From an uncultured Clostridia bacterium (lineage in GTDB: Bacteria; Bacillota; Clostridia; Christensenellales; Aristaeellaceae): a stretch of 49,806 nucleotides of DNA. The stretch is taken from assembly GCA_947166705.1 (NCBI GenBank), contig CAMVFE010000017.1:1-49806 (forward strand), given 5' to 3'. Numbering within the stretch: position 1 is the first letter of the stretch; the number at the start of each line of letters is the position of its first letter. The notes beneath the pieces are model-generated. The model worked only from the letters and a program-made list of their open reading frames with translations. It did not search any database and had not been told where the DNA came from. Positions 1-9,699 of this stretch are shown here, piece by piece. A program made the position numbers and the translations under genes.

Positions 1-129
1 GGATTTTGAACACCCCTCCGGGCAGGGGAGAAGAATGTATCGTTCGGAAATCATCTGTTTTTTGATGTGAACGGCGTGATGGATTCCGTTCATTTCGGCT
101 CACCAAAATGAACACATCGGCTTCCTGAG

Positions 130-170
130 AAAATGAAAAACCCTCGAAAACGTAGTGTTTTCAAGGGTTT
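130..170 (-). terminator. Rho-independent terminator of the tRNA-Val unit
   Basis: Inverted repeat with arms at 139-151 and 157-169 (13 bases with one mismatch, 5-base loop). On the minus strand the stem is followed by a T-rich tract. It lies 1-2 bases beyond the encoded CCA of the tRNA. Confidence 0.8.
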
Positions 171-171
171 G

Positions 172-247
172 TGGTGGTCGCAACAGGACTCGAACCTGTG
201 ACCCCATCGATGTGAACGATGTGCTCTACCAACTGAGCCATGCGACC
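172..247 (-). tRNA. tRNA-Val (anticodon CAC), CCA encoded
   Basis: On the minus strand the 76-base sequence starts GGTCGCA and ends TGCGACC-A-CCA, so the acceptor stem closes perfectly. The D-arm (GCTCAGTTGGTAGAGC), the T-arm (CAGGTTCGAGTCCTG) and an anticodon stem CATCG/CGATG with loop TTCACAT are all present, giving anticodon CAC (valine, GTG codons). The 3' CCA is encoded, unlike in the tRNA-Leu at 34982. It follows a long leader that contains a tRNA-like fragment. Confidence 0.95.
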
Positions 248-273
248 TTATTCCGAACTTTTTAGCCCTTTCC

Positions 274-360
274 GCTGAAATCGTTCGGTCATTTCAGCTT
301 CCTGCGCATGTCGGTCTTGTCTACCAGTGGGCCGGTCACTTGAGATACTCATGAACCGGC
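274..360 (-). other. Structured leader upstream of tRNA-Val: two inverted repeats
   Basis: Between the tRNA-like fragment and tRNA-Val are two stem-loops: GCTGAAAT/ATTTCAGC (274-281 and 291-298), and a longer imperfect one around 331-360 closed by GCCGGT and ACCGGC. A 9-base word (CCACTGGT plus flank) occurs on both sides of the longer hairpin. The 248-630 stretch holds no protein gene that I can support. Confidence 0.5.
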
Positions 361-375
361 AGTTTGATAACTTGA

Positions 376-407
376 CCAGTGGGTTCTACCGACTGAGCCA
401 TGCCACC
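376..407 (-). pseudogene. 5' half of a tRNA-like gene (remnant)
   Basis: Reading the minus strand from 407, the first 28 bases match the 5' half of the neighbouring tRNA-Val at 24 positions (acceptor strand GGTGGCA, D-loop AGTCGGTAGA). The match then stops: no anticodon arm, T-arm or complementary TGCCACC follows before tRNA-Val. It is most simply a truncated tRNA copy that stays inside the tRNA-Val transcript. A mere chance match is unlikely given the colinear spacing. Confidence 0.6.
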
Positions 408-453
408 ATGCAGTCCCATAAAAGCAATCAACGTGTTCTTTCGAACATAGAAG

Positions 454-482
454 AATATAACATATTATTATGATAGAGTCAA
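454..482 (-). promoter_or_regulatory. Sigma-A type promoter for the tRNA-Val unit
   Basis: Minus strand TTGACT (477-482), 17-base spacer, TATATT (454-459). Very A/T-rich spacer. Transcription would start about 40 bases before the tRNA-like remnant, giving a leader of roughly 200 bases to tRNA-Val. Confidence 0.75.
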
Positions 483-629
483 GTATTTTCTAAAAACAAA
501 GCTTTGGCTCTGTGAATTTCTTTCTGTATATACCGGCCTTCTACGAATAAAAGGCTTTTGTTACTGGTTATTCGGTTTTGCAATTTGAAGGGAATAAAAC
601 CATAAAGCATTTCGTTTTTCTGTTTGAAA

Positions 630-1709
<1,080 letters not shown>

Positions 1710-1786
1710 TCACTCCTTCTGTTTCTGCTTATTCCCGTCTTTGGCGGCTATTAAAGCGTTGCTTTCCGAAATCAAAAAGCTCTGAT

Positions 1787-3856
1787 TCAGGAATAATCCG
1801 AATCGTCCTTCGCACTGGTAGCTGCCGGATAAATCAGAGTATTATCACCCGGTTTCAGCCGGATGCTTGTCAATCCCTGATTCAATGACGGACAGGTACA
1901 TACTCCATCATCCCTGTAAAACGCGTATTCAGCTTCTTTTTCCAGCCATCCCAGTGCTGTAAGGCTGCTGTCATCCAACTCATCCGTGCTCTCCGCGCCT
2001 TTTCCCAGAAGGATAAAGCTGTTCTTCCGAACAAAGAGCGGAAACTCGTGCAGCCTGAGTCTGATATAGTGGTCTCCCTTCTCCATTCTCTCCAGGTCGT
2101 AATCCTCCGCGCTTCGGAAGCGGATCATCAGCATATCCTCGGGAAGATAAACATACCGTCCTTCCGCATTGGCCTCATATACCGGAGCAATCATGCAGTT
2201 CTCTCCGAGCATCAGCTGATCCTCTGTATGAACAGCCCGATCATCCTCCGGATAATCAAAAGCCAGAGGCCTGAAATACATTTCATCACGAAGCGCCGCT
2301 TTCATAAATTCACTGTAAAGATACGGCAGCAGCGCATAGCGAACCTGGACTGTGCCCCGCATGGCCTCCCATGTTTCGAACCGATAGATTTCCTGTTCTC
2401 TGGTGTGAAGCGCAGAATGGTTTCTCATCAGCGGAGTAAAGACACCGAGCTGAAGGAACCTGGCCAGCAGATCCTCCGTCGTGTTCTGTCCAAATCCGCC
2501 AAGATCGCAGCCGCAGAAAAGGAATCCGCACATATTAAGCCCGGGCAGCATCTGAAGTGCAAGCCGGATATGCGACCACCAGGAAAAATTGTCTCCCTGC
2601 CATATTCCTCCGTCCCGATGCGCTCCGATGAATGACGATCTGGAGAACAGCAAATACCTCCGATCCGGCATGAATCTGCGAATTCCGTCCGCAGTTGCCT
2701 TTGTCATATATGCGCCATAGAGATTATGCACATAATCATGGCGAATCGTTCCCTGCTCCGTCCGATGATAAAAACTCTGATAGTCTTTAGGGTTGTTGGC
2801 CATGCTGCCAAATGCGCTGCCGAGGGCCCACATTCCCTCGTAGTCATCCTCCCTTTCCTTCTGCCTTTCCACCAGCGATAATGCTTCCTCCATGGATTCC
2901 TTTGTGAAGAAAAGGGCAGGCTCATTCATGTCGTTCCAGAATCCTTCGATGCCTTCCTCAAGAAGGGGCCGATAAAGATCTCCAAACCAGTCCCGGGCAT
3001 CCTTATTCAGAAAGTCAGGGAAGCAGCAGTTTCCCGGCCAGACAGAAGCCGTGAAGTAATCCCCGCTTTCTTTCCTGCAGAAAGCATCCTTCTCCAGTCC
3101 CGATTCATAAGGTGAATATCCTTCCCTTACGCGGATTCCTGCATCGATGATCGGGACCAGATGAATGTGCTCGTCCTTCATGCGCTGATTAAACTTCTTC
3201 CAGTCCGGAAAAGCCTCTTTTTTCCAGGTGAAATTCTGATAGTCCACCATGTAGTCGATATCAAGGCATACGCCGTCCAGCGGAATATGCCTCTCCCGAT
3301 GCTTTTCAACGACGGACGCCACCTCTTCCTCTCCCGCGTATCCCCATCGGCTCTGCAGATAACCGAAAGCCCAGCGGGGCGGAAGGTAGCTCCTGCCGAT
3401 CATTTCTCTGAATTCATGAACAATATCCTTCAGTTGACCGCCTTCCAGCAGGTACACATCCAGATTCCCATTCTCAGATGTAATGACTGCTTCGCTGCGT
3501 TTTGTATATCCCAGGTCAAAGATGACCCTGCCCGAATCGTCCAGATACAGCCCGATCAGGCGGTCCCGGCGAAAGAATATCAGAAAATTATGGGAGGAAT
3601 ACAGGCTTTTACGGTCTTCTGAATGGTTGAAAATATCCGTGTTCCATGATTCATAAAGATGCCCTCGTTTATTGATTCCCCGAACCGTTTCACCGAGCCC
3701 GAAGATAATCTCCTCGGGAGTCAGGTCCAGAGAAAAGGAGACGGATGTGCCTTCTCTCCTGATCCGGAAAAAAGGCATGGGCTTCCGGGACGGTTCAATC
3801 GTCCGCACAACAGCGCCGGTAGGAAATGGCTTCCCGTAGGAAAATCTGGAAATCAT
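1787..3856 (-). CDS. Glycoside hydrolase family 31 (alpha-glucosidase/alpha-xylosidase type)
   Basis: 689 residues. Catalytic nucleophile motif WNDMNEP at 307-313 (Asp309) and acid/base motif HRDGGIWQGDN at 413-423 (Asp422), followed by the typical WWSHI and DLGGFGQN segments; the C-terminal beta domains end at residue 689. GH31 enzymes cleave alpha-linked glucose or xylose from oligosaccharides with retention. No signal peptide, so it acts on imported sugars. ATG start with AAGGAG about 10 bases upstream. It lies between a secreted protein gene (107 bases upstream) and the esterase gene. The N-terminal part is short for the family, so the exact specificity (maltose, isomaltose or xyloside) cannot be read. 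Confidence 0.93.
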   Translation of the reverse strand: MISRFSYGKPFPTGAVVRTIEPSRKPMPFFRIRREGTSVSFSLDLTPEEIIFGLGETVRGINKRGHLYESWNTDIFNHSEDRKSLYSSHNFLIFFRRDRLIGLYLDDSGRVIFDLGYTKRSEAVITSENGNLDVYLLEGGQLKDIVHEFREMIGRSYLPPRWAFGYLQSRWGYAGEEEVASVVEKHRERHIPLDGVCLDIDYMVDYQNFTWKKEAFPDWKKFNQRMKDEHIHLVPIIDAGIRVREGYSPYESGLEKDAFCRKESGDYFTASVWPGNCCFPDFLNKDARDWFGDLYRPLLEEGIEGFWNDMNEPALFFTKESMEEALSLVERQKEREDDYEGMWALGSAFGSMANNPKDYQSFYHRTEQGTIRHDYVHNLYGAYMTKATADGIRRFMPDRRYLLFSRSSFIGAHRDGGIWQGDNFSWWSHIRLALQMLPGLNMCGFLFCGCDLGGFGQNTTEDLLARFLQLGVFTPLMRNHSALHTREQEIYRFETWEAMRGTVQVRYALLPYLYSEFMKAALRDEMYFRPLAFDYPEDDRAVHTEDQLMLGENCMIAPVYEANAEGRYVYLPEDMLMIRFRSAEDYDLERMEKGDHYIRLRLHEFPLFVRKNSFILLGKGAESTDELDDSSLTALGWLEKEAEYAFYRDDGVCTCPSLNQGLTSIRLKPGDNTLIYPAATSAKDDSDYS

Positions 3857-3963
3857 CTCTTCTCGCTCCTTCCCTGTCCTGTCTTTCCTGTTTTTCTCCG
3901 GTCACCCTATCGTGTCCCTCATTTTCACGGTGTCGCGATACGGTTCCGGGATTCATCCCGATT

Positions 3964-4488
3964 TTATTGAAATCTTTCCAGCGCTTCCTCCCGGGTCAGA
4001 AGCTCGAGCAGCAGCTGATGCGGAAGACACACCACCGCGTTTCCAAGGATCCGCTCATCCCTGTTCTGCATGGTGACCATTCCTTCCCGAACGCAGTCAT
4101 TTCCCCTGCAGTTTGCTTCCTCCATGCAGAATCCTTCAGGTGTCAGATGCAGGATGTTAATCCACTCGGTTCCGTCTTCCCGGTTCTGTCTGATCGTTTC
4201 CGTGCGTTCACCCTCCAGCGGCAGCGGAAGCAGATCAATCGGTTCTGGCCCGCTCACCAGCACAAAAGCAATGACCGCATCATTTTCCGAAAGCATCAGG
4301 ACTTTCTTCGCCCGATCCGGGCCTTCAGGCTCTTCCCCTTCCGGATTATATCCGGTTTCCGTTTCGGCATAATTCCCTGCCGCGGCTTCGTCTTTCGTCC
4401 CGGCCGCATGCGCGGTAAAACGGAATCCACCCAGGAAAATGAACATCGCTGTCAGGAATAAAAGCGTTCCTGTCCTGTATCCTTTCAC
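3964..4488 (-). CDS. Secreted protein of unknown function
   Basis: 174 residues, not recognised. Residues 1-28 form a signal peptide (MKGYRTG, hydrophobic LLFLTAMFIFLGGF, cleavage likely after AHA). The next part is acidic and rich in Glu/Gly/Ala (28-60), then a compact domain with two cysteines in ANCRGNDC. Start codon is GTG, chosen because AAGGAG lies 10 bases upstream and the signal peptide begins there. It is the first gene after a good promoter (4552-4580) and precedes the GH31 gene, so it may serve the same sugar-use operon, but nothing in it shows this directly. Confidence 0.7.
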   Translation of the reverse strand: MKGYRTGTLLFLTAMFIFLGGFRFTAHAAGTKDEAAAGNYAETETGYNPEGEEPEGPDRAKKVLMLSENDAVIAFVLVSGPEPIDLLPLPLEGERTETIRQNREDGTEWINILHLTPEGFCMEEANCRGNDCVREGMVTMQNRDERILGNAVVCLPHQLLLELLTREEALERFQ

Positions 4489-4551
4489 GGATTCTTCTCT
4501 CCTTATGTTTTCCCTTTCCTGAATTCAGTCTCTTCTCTCTCATACGGAAGT

Positions 4552-4580
4552 ATTATATCGTGTTTCTTCCTGCCGGGCAA
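4552..4580 (-). promoter_or_regulatory. Promoter for the secreted protein-GH31-esterase unit
   Basis: Minus strand TTGCCC (4575-4580), 17-base spacer, TATAAT (4552-4557). Leader of about 55 bases contains the 10-base palindrome CTGAATTCAG (4529-4538), a possible operator. Confidence 0.7.
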
Positions 4581-4600
4581 TAAAGCAGTGATATTCGGGC

Positions 4601-4633
4601 AAAAAAAGAGAGCACCCGCAAAAAGATGCTCTC
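4601..4633 (-). terminator. Terminator after kdgK
   Basis: GAGAGCA (4608-4614) pairs with TGCTCTC (4627-4633); on the minus strand the stem runs into a stretch of seven T. It ends the aldolase-kinase unit and isolates it from the GH31 operon promoter. Confidence 0.85.
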
Positions 4634-4656
4634 CGTTTTCTGATGATGAAGTTCCG

Positions 4657-5691
4657 TTAACGCTGTACGCGCCCGGTGCCGGACCCTTTCATCAGGGATT
4701 CGACCTCCGCCGCGCTGACACGGTTGTAGTCTCCGGGAATCGTATGTTTCAGGCAGGAAGCTGCCACGGCGAATTCCAGGGCATCCTTTTCGTTCTCATA
4801 GGTGTTCAGGCCGTAGATCAGTCCGCCGCCGAAGCTGTCGCCGCCTCCGACGCGGTCAACGATATCTGTGATGCTGTACTTTCTGCTCAGGAAAAAGTCC
4901 TTCCCGTTATACAGGCACGCGCTCCAGTCATTATGGTTTGCGCTTTTGCTTTCCCGCAGCGTAATGGCGACGCGCTTGATATTCGGATATTTGGCCATGG
5001 CGCCAGAGGCAATCTTCCTGTAAAGCTCCACGTCAATCTGTCCTTCTTCCACCGCTGAAGACGATTCCGCACTCAGGCCCAGGGATTTCTGGAAGTCCTC
5101 CTCATTGGCGATGACCGTATCAACGTACTTCACCAGCTCGGTCATCACTTCGTCCGCACGCTTGCCGTACTTCCACAGATTCTTGCGGTAGTTCAGATCG
5201 CAGGAAACGTGAATGCCCAGCTTTTGCGCGGTCTTCACAGCCTCCAGGCTCAGATCCGCCGCTCCCTGGGAAATGGCGGGCGTGATGCCGGTCAGATGGA
5301 ACCACGTCGCACCTTCGAAGACCTTATTCCAGTCAATGTCCCCGATTTTTGCCTCAGCGATGGCAGAACCGGCCCGGTCGTAAACAACCTTGGAGGGGCG
5401 CTGAACGGCGCCGGTTTCCAGATAGTAGATGCCAAGGCGTCCTTCCTTGCGGACAATTTTGCCTGTATCCACGCCGAACCCGCGCAGTTCCCGGATGCAT
5501 GCTTCAGCGATATCATTCTTTGGCAGCACGGTCACGAACGCGGTATCCATGCCATAATTCGCAAGGCTGACTGCAACATTCGCCTCGCCGCCGCCGAAGG
5601 TTGCCTCCAGCACAGGGCTCTGAAAAAAACGTTCGTATGCGGGGCTCTTCAGTCTCAGCATAATTTCTCCGAAGGTAATCACTTTGGCCAT
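4657..5691 (-). CDS. kdgK: 2-dehydro-3-deoxygluconokinase (PfkB family)
   Basis: 344 residues. Phosphorylates 2-keto-3-deoxygluconate (KDG) to KDPG with ATP. PfkB signature 1 is seen near residues 33-45 ([15 protein letters not shown]) and signature 2 with the catalytic Asp in [11 protein letters not shown] near 283. N-terminal start [11 protein letters not shown] is typical of KDG kinases. ATG start with AAGGAGG upstream. The aldolase that consumes KDPG is encoded 33 bases upstream, so the pair performs the final steps of hexuronate or gluconate breakdown. A related sugar kinase (fructokinase) is the alternative, but the aldolase neighbour argues for KDG. Confidence 0.92.
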   Translation of the reverse strand: MAKVITFGEIMLRLKSPAYERFFQSPVLEATFGGGEANVAVSLANYGMDTAFVTVLPKNDIAEACIRELRGFGVDTGKIVRKEGRLGIYYLETGAVQRPSKVVYDRAGSAIAEAKIGDIDWNKVFEGATWFHLTGITPAISQGAADLSLEAVKTAQKLGIHVSCDLNYRKNLWKYGKRADEVMTELVKYVDTVIANEEDFQKSLGLSAESSSAVEEGQIDVELYRKIASGAMAKYPNIKRVAITLRESKSANHNDWSACLYNGKDFFLSRKYSITDIVDRVGGGDSFGGGLIYGLNTYENEKDALEFAVAASCLKHTIPGDYNRVSAAEVESLMKGSGTGRVQR

Positions 5692-5724
5692 GGAATTTTT
5701 CCTCCTTTTCTTCAGCGCCCAGTA

Positions 5725-6684
5725 TTATTTTTGAAGCAGATGAACCGCGTATCCGGCAATTTCATTCTTCAGATAGATCGCTGTCATTTTCCCGTTCTTA
5801 TAGCTCGCTTCGCTCTCATCCACAAACTCAAACCCTCTGCGTTCCAGATGCCATTTGGCCCTGGCGAGGAAGTTGGTCGCGATGCAGATATGCCCATGTG
5901 TTCCTTTGAACGGCTTTTTCATCAGTTCGATTCCATTGCCCACGAACATCGAGGAGTTGCCATCCCTGATCTCCCAGCCGAGCAGCTTCGCAAACAGTTT
6001 CGCATCCTCCAGCGCCTTTTCGGGGCTGCCGCTGTTCACGCCTACATGGCGGAGCTCCAGGCCCAGCATCTTATTGACCGCGGAGCGGGTCAGCTCCGTA
6101 ATTCTGCCCCAGTCGCACGCCTCGACGGCATCCTTCGGAACCATCCAGCTGCCTCCGCAGCACAGAATTTTCGGGAAGGACAGATAATCCAGCATGTTGT
6201 TCTCATTGATCCCGCCGGTGGGCATAAATTTAACATCGCCGTAGGGAGCCGCCATGCTCTTGATCAGTTTGATGCCTCCGACTGCCTCCGCCGGGAAAAC
6301 CTTAACAGCCTTCAGGCCGAAGCTCAGAGCAGTCTCAATGTCTGAAGGGCTGCTTGTTCCGGGACAGACAGGAATTCCCCTGTCCACACAGTGTTTCACG
6401 ACGACAGGATTCAAACCGGGGCTTACGATCGCGGCAGCGCCTGCCTTCACAGCCCGGTCCGCCTGATCCGTGGTCAGCACCGTACCGGCGCAGAGCAGCA
6501 CATCCGGAAGCTCCTCATGTACGCGGCGAATGGCCTCCTCTGCCGCGGCGGTCCTGAATGTGATTTCCGCTACGGGAAGTCCGCCTTCAGCCAGCGCCCT
6601 GCACAGAGGAACGGCATCCTCCGCATTATTGATCGCAATCACGGGAACCAGTCCTGCCAGAGACAGTTTATCCAGAAACTCCAT
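5725..6684 (-). CDS. eda: KDPG/KHG aldolase fused to a C-terminal VOC (glyoxalase-like) domain
   Basis: 319 residues, about 105 longer than the usual aldolase. Residues 1-208 are a class I KDPG aldolase: Glu40 in AEITFRT, phosphate/substrate segment PTGGINENN, and the Schiff-base Lys128 in KVFPAE. It splits KDPG into pyruvate and glyceraldehyde 3-phosphate. Residues about 211-317 read as a single VOC-fold domain (LELRHVGVNSGSPEKALEDAKLFAKLLGW, then GTHGHICIATN and a beta-rich end). Whether the VOC part binds metal or substrate, or only joins subunits, is not evident. ATG start with AAGGAG. First gene of a two-gene unit with kdgK. Confidence 0.93.
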   Translation of the reverse strand: MEFLDKLSLAGLVPVIAINNAEDAVPLCRALAEGGLPVAEITFRTAAAEEAIRRVHEELPDVLLCAGTVLTTDQADRAVKAGAAAIVSPGLNPVVVKHCVDRGIPVCPGTSSPSDIETALSFGLKAVKVFPAEAVGGIKLIKSMAAPYGDVKFMPTGGINENNMLDYLSFPKILCCGGSWMVPKDAVEACDWGRITELTRSAVNKMLGLELRHVGVNSGSPEKALEDAKLFAKLLGWEIRDGNSSMFVGNGIELMKKPFKGTHGHICIATNFLARAKWHLERRGFEFVDESEASYKNGKMTAIYLKNEIAGYAVHLLQK

Positions 6685-6745
6685 GAGTCCGCACTCCTTT
6701 CCTCACCTGTAAGAAAAGCCCGTCAGGCTGTTCTCTGTGCCAAAG

Positions 6746-6774
6746 AGGATAGCACAAACAGAGAATCTGGTCAA
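6746..6774 (-). promoter_or_regulatory. Promoter for eda-kdgK, overlapping the end of icd
   Basis: Minus strand TTGACC (6769-6774), 17-base spacer, TATCCT (6746-6751). The -35 box overlaps the stop region of the upstream icd gene. An imperfect inverted repeat (CTCTG...GTGC with GCACAGAG, 6733-6764) spans the -10 region and could bind a uronate-responsive regulator. Confidence 0.65.
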
Positions 6775-7988
6775 TGCAGATTTTGCGCGGTGTTCTTCAG
6801 TATTTGTGCGATGCTTTCGAGAAACTGCCGGCTGTTCACGCCGTTTACTTCGCCCTCATGAAGCAGGGCCAGATCCTTCGTCATGATGCCGCTTTCGATG
6901 GTATCCAGCGTCGCCTTTTCCATGCATCCGGCAAATACCTGAAGGTCCTTCAGGCCATCCAGCTCTCCTCTTTTCCGGAGCGCACCGCTCCAGGCAAAGA
7001 TGGTCGCGACCGGATTCGTGCTGGTTTCCTCTCCTTTCAGGTACCGGTAATAATGCCGGGTAACCGTCCCGTGAGCTGCTTCATATTCAAACTGTCCCGT
7101 GGGGCTGACCAGCACGCTGGTCATCATGGCCAGGCTGCCGAAAGCCGTGGCGATCATGTCGCTCATGACATCCCCGTCATAATTCTTGCAGGCCCAGATG
7201 AAGCCCCCCCTGCTTCGGATGACCCGGGCTACGGCATCATCAATCAGTGTATAGAAATAGGTGATTCCGGCTTCCTCGAACTGTTTCCGGTAATAATCTT
7301 CAAAAATCTCCGAAAAGATATCCTTGAAACGGTGGTCGTAGGTTTTACTGATGGTGTCCTTCGTGGAAAACCACAGATCCTGTTTCACGCTCAGGGCATA
7401 GCGGAAGCACGCGTGCGCGAAGGAGGAGATGCTGCTGTCAAGGTTGTGAATTCCCTGAACCACTCCGGGACCCTTGAATTCGAAAACAGGCTGCCGGATC
7501 TCCTGCCCGTCCTCCGATGTGAATAAAATCTCTGCCTTTCCGGCTCCGGGAATCCGTATCTCGGAATTTCTGTAAACATCTCCGTAGGCGTGGCGAGCGA
7601 TGGTAATCGGAGCTTCCCATGTCCGTACAGTCGGCCGGACTCCCCGGACCAGAATCGGGGCCCGGAAAACCGTGCCGTCCAGCATAGCCCGAATCGTACC
7701 GTTCGGGCTCTTCCACATCTGTTTCAGATGATATTCCTCCACGCGTTGCGCGTTGGGCGTAATCGTGGCGCATTTAACAGCCACGCCGTATTTCAGCGTG
7801 GCCCTGGCGCTGTCGATGGTGACCTGATCCTCCGTTTCGTCCCGGTGCTTCAGCCCCAGGTCATAATAATCTGTCTTCAGTTCCACGAAGGGTGCGATCA
7901 GAAGCTCCTTAATTTCCTTCCAGAGGACGCGGGTCATCTCATCTCCGTCCATTTCCACAAGCGGGGTCTTCATCCGGATTTTATCCAT
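6771..7988 (-). CDS. icd: NADP-dependent isocitrate dehydrogenase (homodimeric, eukaryotic-like type)
   Basis: 405 residues. Oxidises isocitrate to 2-oxoglutarate and CO2 with NADP. The sequence has the features of the eukaryotic-like subfamily: N-terminal [30 protein letters not shown], substrate loop [20 protein letters not shown], and C-terminal [29 protein letters not shown], where NADP-contacting residues sit. ATG start with AAGGAG 8 bases upstream. It stands alone: a strong terminator of the preceding gene lies just upstream, and the eda promoter overlaps its end. It likely supplies 2-oxoglutarate for glutamate and NADPH. Confidence 0.95.
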   Translation of the reverse strand: MDKIRMKTPLVEMDGDEMTRVLWKEIKELLIAPFVELKTDYYDLGLKHRDETEDQVTIDSARATLKYGVAVKCATITPNAQRVEEYHLKQMWKSPNGTIRAMLDGTVFRAPILVRGVRPTVRTWEAPITIARHAYGDVYRNSEIRIPGAGKAEILFTSEDGQEIRQPVFEFKGPGVVQGIHNLDSSISSFAHACFRYALSVKQDLWFSTKDTISKTYDHRFKDIFSEIFEDYYRKQFEEAGITYFYTLIDDAVARVIRSRGGFIWACKNYDGDVMSDMIATAFGSLAMMTSVLVSPTGQFEYEAAHGTVTRHYYRYLKGEETSTNPVATIFAWSGALRKRGELDGLKDLQVFAGCMEKATLDTIESGIMTKDLALLHEGEVNGVNSRQFLESIAQILKNTAQNLH

Positions 7989-8010
7989 GGGTATACTCCT
8001 TCAGCGCATA

Positions 8011-8062
8011 AAAATAAAAAGGATTCCACCTGCCGGATATTGTATCCGGGAAGGTGGAATCC
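8011..8062 (-). terminator. Strong terminator with a ~19-bp stem
   Basis: GGATTCCACC...CCGGATA (8021-8039) pairs with TATCCGG...GGTGGAATCC (8043-8062); on the minus strand it runs into TTTTTATTTTT. It ends the cytidylate kinase-like/secreted protein unit. Confidence 0.88.
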
Positions 8063-8113
8063 ATCAACCCTTTTCAGGGAAATACAACACAGAAACAACA
8101 GCCGGTTTCCCGA

Positions 8114-8860
8114 TTAAGGCTGCCTGAAATCAAGTTCCGCGGCGGCCGAATCCGGCTCCGGCGTCGCTGTCAAAAAGACCTCGTAGTGAACGTAGTCATC
8201 CTTCGATTCATACCCTTCGTAGTCGGAGCTGTGGTCAGAATAAGTATCCGGGCCGCGGGTCGTCTCCGTTCCGGTAATCAGCTGTCCGACATCTCCGTAA
8301 CCTTCCAGAGGAAAAACGATCGTCATCTGGAGCCAGTTGACTCCATCGCTGTACTGGTCGGGGAAATATCCATAGTAAATATACGGTACGGTACCGTTCA
8401 GGCTCTCGACCTGATCCTCAAAGGAAGTGTCCGGAGCTCCTGCGGCGCGCTGCATCCGTTTCATCGGTTCCTTCAGGGCGTCCTCCCTGGTGATGTTCCG
8501 GGGCGAAAGCGCCTGGATAAAGGATGCCGCGATTCTCGGAAAACGTGCCGGATTGCTGACGCGGAGCTCCAGGCTGTTGATGGTATTCCTGAAAAGCCGC
8601 GCGGTGATCTCAACTTCCTCCGGCACTTCCGCGCCGGGCTGATCCGTAATTCCAAACACTTCAAAGCCAGTATACGCTTCAAAGAGGCTGTTAACGCCCG
8701 GCTCCCCCTGCTCAATCAGATAGGTATTCACCGTCTCCATGTAGCTCTTCAGCTGGCGCTGCGCATCCGTGCTCTCAGGCCAGGCAACATCGGCGGAGCC
8801 CATGCGCACAGCCAGGCAGATCAGCAGGAGCGCGGCAGCTGAAACCCATTTTTTTACCAT
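8114..8860 (-). CDS. Secreted protein of unknown function
   Basis: 248 residues, not recognised. Residues 1-24 are a signal peptide (MVKKW, then AALLLICLAVRMGSA). The mature part is acidic, with a helix-rich first half and a beta-rich second half carrying a DTYSDHSSDYEGY segment. The in-frame region upstream of this ATG is arginine-rich and overlaps the kinase-like gene, so I place the start at MVKKW; the ATG overlaps the last 7 coding bases of the preceding gene, which suggests translational coupling. No lipobox is seen (the residue before Cys is Ile). Confidence 0.75.
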   Translation of the reverse strand: MVKKWVSAAALLLICLAVRMGSADVAWPESTDAQRQLKSYMETVNTYLIEQGEPGVNSLFEAYTGFEVFGITDQPGAEVPEEVEITARLFRNTINSLELRVSNPARFPRIAASFIQALSPRNITREDALKEPMKRMQRAAGAPDTSFEDQVESLNGTVPYIYYGYFPDQYSDGVNWLQMTIVFPLEGYGDVGQLITGTETTRGPDTYSDHSSDYEGYESKDDYVHYEVFLTATPEPDSAAAELDFRQP

Positions 8861-9504
8861 GCTTCCGGTTCCTTCTGGTCCGCCTTTTTCTCCATCAGCT
8901 CCGCGCAGTCGGCAATCAGCTCCACCGCGCCGGAAATACCCAGCGCGCCGGTATCGACGCACAGGTCGTAGTTGTTGACATCTCCCCATACGCCTGTCGC
9001 GTAATAATTGTAGTAGGAGGCCCGCTGTTTGTCAGCCTTCTTCAGCTGCTCCTCCGCCTTCAGCGGATCCACGCCATAGTATTCCACCATACGGCGGATC
9101 CTCTCGTCCTTGTCCGCCTTGATGAATACGTTCAGAACGTTTTCCTGATCGCGCAGCACATAGTCCGCGCACCGTCCGACAATCACGCAGGGTCCCTGGC
9201 TTGCGATCCTGCGGATGGTATCAAACTGTGCCAGGAAAATGCGGTGATTCATCGGCATGTCCATATACATGGCGCCGGAATCGCCCAAGGGCGCTGTGCC
9301 GCTCATCATGGAAAACAGGAAGCTCCTGGTGTTCTTCTCGTCATTTTGCTCGAGCAGCTCCCGGCAAATGCCGCTGTCCTTTGAAACCTCCGTCAGCAGT
9401 TCCTTGTCATAAAAAGGAATATTCAGTTTTTCCGCCAGCAGCCTGGCCACGTAGCGGCCTCCGGACCCGTACTGACGCCCCACCGTAATAATCATTTTTG
9501 ACAT
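8854..9504 (-). CDS. Cytidylate kinase-like family protein
   Basis: 216 residues. P-loop near the N-terminus with the unusual form GRQYGSGGRYVARLLAEKL and the downstream segment IPFYDKELL, as in the cytidylate kinase-like family (PF13189 type) common in Clostridia. Tyr/Asn-rich stretch RASYYNYYATGVWGDVNNYDLCVDTG follows. Family members resemble CMP kinase, but their substrate is not established, so cmk is not assigned. ATG start. Transcribed from a good promoter and overlapping the secreted protein gene downstream. Confidence 0.85.
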   Translation of the reverse strand: MSKMIITVGRQYGSGGRYVARLLAEKLNIPFYDKELLTEVSKDSGICRELLEQNDEKNTRSFLFSMMSGTAPLGDSGAMYMDMPMNHRIFLAQFDTIRRIASQGPCVIVGRCADYVLRDQENVLNVFIKADKDERIRRMVEYYGVDPLKAEEQLKKADKQRASYYNYYATGVWGDVNNYDLCVDTGALGISGAVELIADCAELMEKKADQKEPEAW

Positions 9505-9561
9505 TTCGAACTCCTCCCCTATGAACTTTTACGTCGGTTCAAGCACATTCCGCTCAGCTGT

Positions 9562-9591
9562 ATTGTAGCATATTTTGCCGTCCCCCGTCAA
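9562..9591 (-). promoter_or_regulatory. Promoter for the cytidylate kinase-like gene
   Basis: Minus strand TTGACG (9586-9591), 18-base spacer, TACAAT (9562-9567). It is back to back with the plus-strand promoter at 9597. Confidence 0.7.
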
Positions 9592-9596
9592 TCACC

Positions 9597-9625
9597 TTGC
9601 CTTTTGTCGTCTTTTCTGCTAAACT
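9597..9625 (+). promoter_or_regulatory. Promoter for the anchored protein at 9700
   Basis: TTGCCT (9597-9602), 17-base spacer, TAAACT (9620-9625). Its -35 lies 5 bases from the -35 of the divergent promoter, so the two units may be co-regulated. Confidence 0.55.
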
Positions 9626-9699
9626 TTTTTTGCTGTCCGGCGCCCGGCTTCCGTGCGGTGTCCGCCGCTGACAATCATCTGAAACAGAGGTTTCTGCCC

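Noticed and set aside
88-113. GTTCATTT/AAATGAAC inverted repeat near the left edge
   Set aside because: 8-base stem with no T tract and no linked gene; may be a leftover or chance, so not annotated.
8861-8989. N-terminal extension of the secreted protein at 8114
   Set aside because: Arginine-rich, overlaps the kinase-like gene, and would hide the signal peptide.
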